Assembly: GCA_964476515.1 (NCBI GenBank)
Contig: CAYZAY010000002.1
Location: forward strand, 1-64,000
Direction of reading: 5' to 3'
Origin: JASMHC01 sp964476515
GTDB taxonomy: Bacteria > Pseudomonadota > Alphaproteobacteria > Rhodobacterales > Rhodobacteraceae
DNA: 64,000 nt
In this document: positions 61,248 through 64,000 of the stretch, piece after piece
Layout: each line of letters begins with the position of its first letter
Numbering within the stretch: the first letter of the stretch is position 1
Translations under genes and position numbers: made by a program
Notes under the pieces: model-generated
Database searches by the model: none
Told to the model about the DNA's origin: nothing
The model's input: the letters and a program-made list of their open reading frames with translations, nothing else

Positions 61248-62924
61248 TTAGAAAAGACCTTCAATTTGGCCTTCGTCGTTCAGGTGGATCGACTCTGCCG
61301 ATGGGACACGTGGCAGACCTGGCATGGTCATGATCTGACCACAGACAACCACGATGAAGCCCGCGCCGGCCGACAGACGAACTTCACGAACTGGAACCGA
61401 GTGGCCAGTTGGTGCGCCGCGTAAGTTTGGATCAGTCGAGAACGAATACTGCGTTTTCGCCATACAAACTGGCAGGTTACCGTAGCCCTGATCTTCCCAA
61501 GTCTTCAGCTGATCACGGATCGACTTGTCGGCCAGAACTTCGTCAGCGCGGTAGATACGCTTGGCAACAGTCTCGATTTTTTCGAACAATGGCATTTCGT
61601 CAGGATAGATCGGCGCAAAGTTGGCAGAGTCTGCATCAGCAATCTCGGCAACGCGGGTCGCCAGTGCTTCTGATCCCTTCGATCCAAACTCCCAGTGCTG
61701 CGATACAATCGCTTCTGCGCCGTGGTCGGCAACATAGGCTTTGATCGCTTCAACTTCAGCGTCGGTGTCAGTTACAAAGTGGTTGATCGCAACCACAACT
61801 GGAACACCAAACGATTTGAGGTTTTCGATGTGACGACCAAGGTTCGGGCAACCAGCCTGAACAGCTTCGACATTCTCAGCACCAAGATCAGCCTTTGCAA
61901 CGCCACCGTTCATTTTCATCGCACGGACAGTTGCCACACAGACAACCACCGATGGCGCAAGGCCAGCCTTGCGGCATTTGATGTTCATGAACTTCTCAGC
62001 GCCAAGGTCAGCACCAAAGCCTGCTTCGGTCACAACATAGTCAGTCAGCTTCAGAGCTGTCGACGTTGCGATAACCGAGTTACAGCCGTGCGCGATGTTC
62101 GCGAAAGGACCGCCGTGTACGAACGCTGGGTTGTTTTCCAGTGTCTGAACAAGGTTAGGCTGCATTGCGTCTTTCAGAAGAACAGTCATCGCGCCTTCTG
62201 CTTTGATGTCGCGGCAGAACACAGGAGACTTGTCACGACGGTAAGCAACGATGATGTCGCCCAGACGCTTCTCAAGGTCTTTCAGGTTGTTCGCAAGGCA
62301 AAGGATCGCCATGACTTCGGACGCCACGGTGATGTCAAAACCTGCTTCGCGTGGGTAACCGTTTGCAACGCCACCCAGCGACGCTGTGATCTGGCGAAGT
62401 GCGCGGTCGTTCATGTCCACAACTCGGCGCAGAGCTACACGACGGATGTCGATTTCCTGCTCGTTACCCCAATAGATGTGGTTGTCGAGCATCGCAGCCA
62501 TCAGCGAGTGTGCCGATGTGATCGCGTGGAAGTCGCCGGTGAAGTGAAGGTTCATTTCCTCCATCGGAACAACCTGAGCGTAACCGCCACCTGCTGCGCC
62601 ACCCTTCATGCCAAAGTTTGGACCCAGCGAAGCTTCGCGGATGCAGACCATCGCGTTTTTGCCGATACGGTTCAGACCGTCACCAAGACCAACAGTTGTT
62701 GTTGTCTTACCTTCACCAGCCGGTGTCGGGTTGATCGCAGTCACAAGGATCAGTTTGCCGTTTTCGTTCAACTGAACCGAGTTGATGAAATCTTGGCTGA
62801 CTTTTGCTTTGTCGTGGCCATAAGGAAGCAGATGCTCGTAAGGAATATTCAAACGGTCACCGATATCTTTAATCGGCTTTTTCTGTGCCTCGCGGGCAAT
62901 TTCAATATCGGTTTTGTAGCTCAT
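61248..62924 (-). CDS. fhs: Formate-tetrahydrofolate ligase
   Basis: ATP-dependent formation of 10-formyl-THF from formate. 558 residues: TAINPTPAGEGKTTTTVGLGDGLNRIG (P-loop), REASLGPNFGMKGGAAGGGYAQVVPMEEMNLHFTGDFHAITSAHSL, and VVVCGQIMTMPGLPRVPSAESIHLNDEGQIEGLF at the C-terminus. Head of the fhs - chorismate mutase - folD-like - folD cluster, which supplies or drains C1 units. The 183 bases upstream hold its promoter region. Confidence 0.98.
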   Translation of the reverse strand: MSYKTDIEIAREAQKKPIKDIGDRLNIPYEHLLPYGHDKAKVSQDFINSVQLNENGKLILVTAINPTPAGEGKTTTTVGLGDGLNRIGKNAMVCIREASLGPNFGMKGGAAGGGYAQVVPMEEMNLHFTGDFHAITSAHSLMAAMLDNHIYWGNEQEIDIRRVALRRVVDMNDRALRQITASLGGVANGYPREAGFDITVASEVMAILCLANNLKDLEKRLGDIIVAYRRDKSPVFCRDIKAEGAMTVLLKDAMQPNLVQTLENNPAFVHGGPFANIAHGCNSVIATSTALKLTDYVVTEAGFGADLGAEKFMNIKCRKAGLAPSVVVCVATVRAMKMNGGVAKADLGAENVEAVQAGCPNLGRHIENLKSFGVPVVVAINHFVTDTDAEVEAIKAYVADHGAEAIVSQHWEFGSKGSEALATRVAEIADADSANFAPIYPDEMPLFEKIETVAKRIYRADEVLADKSIRDQLKTWEDQGYGNLPVCMAKTQYSFSTDPNLRGAPTGHSVPVREVRLSAGAGFIVVVCGQIMTMPGLPRVPSAESIHLNDEGQIEGLF

Positions 62925-63071
62925 GACACATATCCTGTTGGCGGAATTGGAATTTATCTACATAGCGTAATATGTACTTTGCGACACTATGTTAGGACGG
63001 AATCCGACATTTCCGACGTCGTAACCGTCTGGATCGGGGATTCCTAGGCTCCAATCGGAAACAAAAAGCTT

Positions 63072-63110
63072 CTATCAAACTATATATAAAATGATAGGAA
63101 TATTCTATCA
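63072..63110. repeat. CTATCA/TGATAG triple repeat
   Basis: CTATCA at 63072-63077, TGATAG at 63092-63097 and CTATCA at 63105-63110, the last overlapping the MOSC stop. Either terminator hairpin of the MOSC gene (AT-rich, followed by TTTTATATATA on the minus strand) or an operator-like array upstream of fhs. Confidence 0.4.
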
Positions 63111-63695
63111 ATCAACTGCCATTTTCCATGGACGCTGATCAGGGATATGCAATCGCATACAATCTCCTACCGATAGCAAACCCGGACGTTCGACCCAAGC
63201 AGTCACCCCGCGACGGCCTTTTGCAGCCGGTCGGAAGGGCTTGCCATGACCAGGCAGGTCTTTCTCGATTTCCCGCGACACAAAAGTGCACGGCCGGTTT
63301 TGCATGTTGACAATCAGCGTCGTTCCGTTCTCGACTTGAAGCCGCGAGGATGGGGGGATGTGGCTGAAGTCCTCAATTCCTTTGATCACGATCGACGCAC
63401 CTAGGTACTTGGGGTCGAGGCTTTCCAAATCACACTCTGCAGCGATCATTGCCAGCTCTTCCTCAGACAAAATCGTAACCTGCCGAACATTAGCAATTTC
63501 TGTGTCCTCTGGATGCTGCGACGATACTCGTATGCAGGACGGTCGGGTGTGTCCTGTGTGCTGTCCGCTCGGAATGCCCTCAAACGTCAATTCAAGGCTC
63601 TCTTGTTTTTCAGAGCGGATGTTTTCGGGGTTGGCGGGAACTGATCCCAGCCAAGTAATAATCGCGTAGTATTCGGTTGGAGCTAAGGCAGGCAC
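63108..63695 (-). CDS. MOSC-domain protein
   Basis: 195 residues from a GTG at 63695 preceded by AGAGGAAAC (the frame is open to 63746 but the family begins at VPALAPTEYYAIITWLG). MOSC sequence: IRVSSQHPEDTEIANVRQVTILSEEEL, LGASIVIKGIEDFSHIPPSSRLQV, VNMQNRPCTFVSREIE with the conserved Cys, and GRRGVTAWVERPGLLSVGD. MOSC domains bind a molybdopterin or sulfur carrier; the role of this group is not known. Confidence 0.88.
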   Translation of the reverse strand: MPALAPTEYYAIITWLGSVPANPENIRSEKQESLELTFEGIPSGQHTGHTRPSCIRVSSQHPEDTEIANVRQVTILSEEELAMIAAECDLESLDPKYLGASIVIKGIEDFSHIPPSSRLQVENGTTLIVNMQNRPCTFVSREIEKDLPGHGKPFRPAAKGRRGVTAWVERPGLLSVGDCMRLHIPDQRPWKMAVD

Positions 63696-63752
63696 GATAA
63701 GTTTCCTCTTCGCAATATCGCACCCATCAAACCCCCATCCCTGCAAAAAGAA

Positions 63753-63777
63753 AACCCGCCAGAAGCTCTGACGGGTT
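63753..63777 (-). terminator. Terminator of ftsH
   Basis: AACCCG and CAGA arms pair with TCTG and CGGGTT, followed on the minus strand by TTCTTTTTGC, 22 bases past the ftsH stop. Confidence 0.85.
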
Positions 63778-63799
63778 CACTAAATCTTTCAGCTTTGGC

Positions 63800-64000
63800 T
63801 TAAGCGCTCGGCTCAGGTTCCATCCCGCCGTCACCCGTTGGCTTTTTAGCGCGGGTTTTCGGGATAGCCGTGACGCTTGGCTTGTCAGCGACAGCAGCAC
63901 CATCGTCTTCGTCTGGACCAGACTGAGGCGGTTGACCTTTGATCACACGCTCAATCTCTTCGCCGGTCAGGGTTTCGTATTCCAAAAGCCCCTCTGCCAG
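63800..64000 (-). CDS. ftsH: ATP-dependent zinc metalloprotease FtsH, C-terminal end only
   Basis: The frame is open to the window edge and reads LAEGLLEYETLTGEEIERVIKGQPPQSGPDEDD, the end of the FtsH peptidase domain, then the disordered tail ending MEPEPSA that is typical of alphaproteobacterial FtsH. The AAA+ and zinc-site parts lie outside the window. Only the last 66 residues are visible. Confidence 0.87.
   Translation of the reverse strand: MAEGLLEYETLTGEEIERVIKGQPPQSGPDEDDGAAVADKPSVTAIPKTRAKKPTGDGGMEPEPSA

Noticed and set aside
1..64000. CRISPR arrays, insertion sequences, prophage, tRNA or rRNA genes
   Set aside because: No regularly spaced repeats, transposase-like or phage-like proteins, or tRNA/rRNA signatures were found on reading both strands.

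Overview
The window looks like a chromosomal segment of a marine alphaproteobacterium of the Roseobacter group (Rhodobacteraceae). The arguments are the block pccB / small lipoprotein / short hypothetical / pccA / methylmalonyl-CoA mutase, an ethylmalonyl-CoA-pathway lyase fragment, a two-domain malic enzyme, the xpaC-telA-DUF2927-SPFH operon, DUF4174 and DUF952 proteins, paired FolD proteins next to fhs, and intergenic elements of the AAATA-CCTCGGGG type. The genus cannot be fixed from the sequence alone. It is draft sequence: a 10-N gap splits maeB at 49320-49329. No rRNA, tRNA, insertion sequence, prophage or CRISPR array was recognised.

Layout. 1-656: 3'-truncated pieces of a malyl-CoA lyase (+) and a VOC protein (-) that meet in one short shared stretch. 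758-9015: propionyl-CoA carboxylase and methylmalonyl-CoA mutase on the minus strand, with an unknown membrane gene, a DUF4174 gene and a 24-codon ORF between them. 9185-11677: MFS pump, tadA, pseudouridine synthase. 11747-17399: a seven-gene plus-strand operon (28-residue membrane peptide, XpaC, TelA, DUF2927 lipoprotein, SPFH-GYF, small unknown protein, zinc-ribbon membrane protein), followed by dtd. 17858-20671: pobA, an AraC regulator and a zeta-class GST. 20668-23775: yacG, RNase E/G, maf, infA, SRAP, DUF1992. 23880-27322: 5'-nucleotidase with an internal stop, DUF952, pyrD, arsC. 27329-29566: MATE pump and two thioesterases. 29685-37954: two MerR regulators and a beta-oxidation operon (two acyl-CoA dehydrogenases, GST, fadA, fadJ). 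37986-43542: sulfotransferase, DMT transporter, acyl-CoA synthetase, unknown protein, SPOR protein. 43608-48113: nucleoside salvage operon cdd-deoA-deoB-add-upp. 48284-53831: maeB, a glycosyltransferase, prpE. 53981-59000: Lhr-like helicase, PdeM, LytTR, thioesterase, CDGSH protein. 59081-62924: fhs, chorismate mutase and two FolD-type genes. 63108-64000: MOSC protein and the 3' end of ftsH.

Central theme: propionyl-CoA and C1/acyl-CoA metabolism. PrpE makes propionyl-CoA, PccAB carboxylates it and the mutase delivers succinyl-CoA. The beta-oxidation operon supplies acyl-CoA breakdown, and MaeB can draw off malate. The promoter regions of pccB and prpE, over 40 kb apart, both carry TTTGCAAA/GCAAATTT-type elements, suggesting one ScfR (PccR-type) regulator.

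Four genes carry lesions that look like recent mutation or sequencing error: an in-frame TAA in the 5'-nucleotidase, an in-frame TAG in a small ribbon-helix-helix-like gene, a one-base deletion near the start of a sulfotransferase, and the maeB gap. The mcl/VOC join adds a fifth suspicious site. The most interesting intact biology is the TelA/XpaC/SPFH/zinc-ribbon membrane-stress operon, the divergent FolD paralogue lacking the cyclohydrolase lysine, and the small ORFs at 3518 and 11747.
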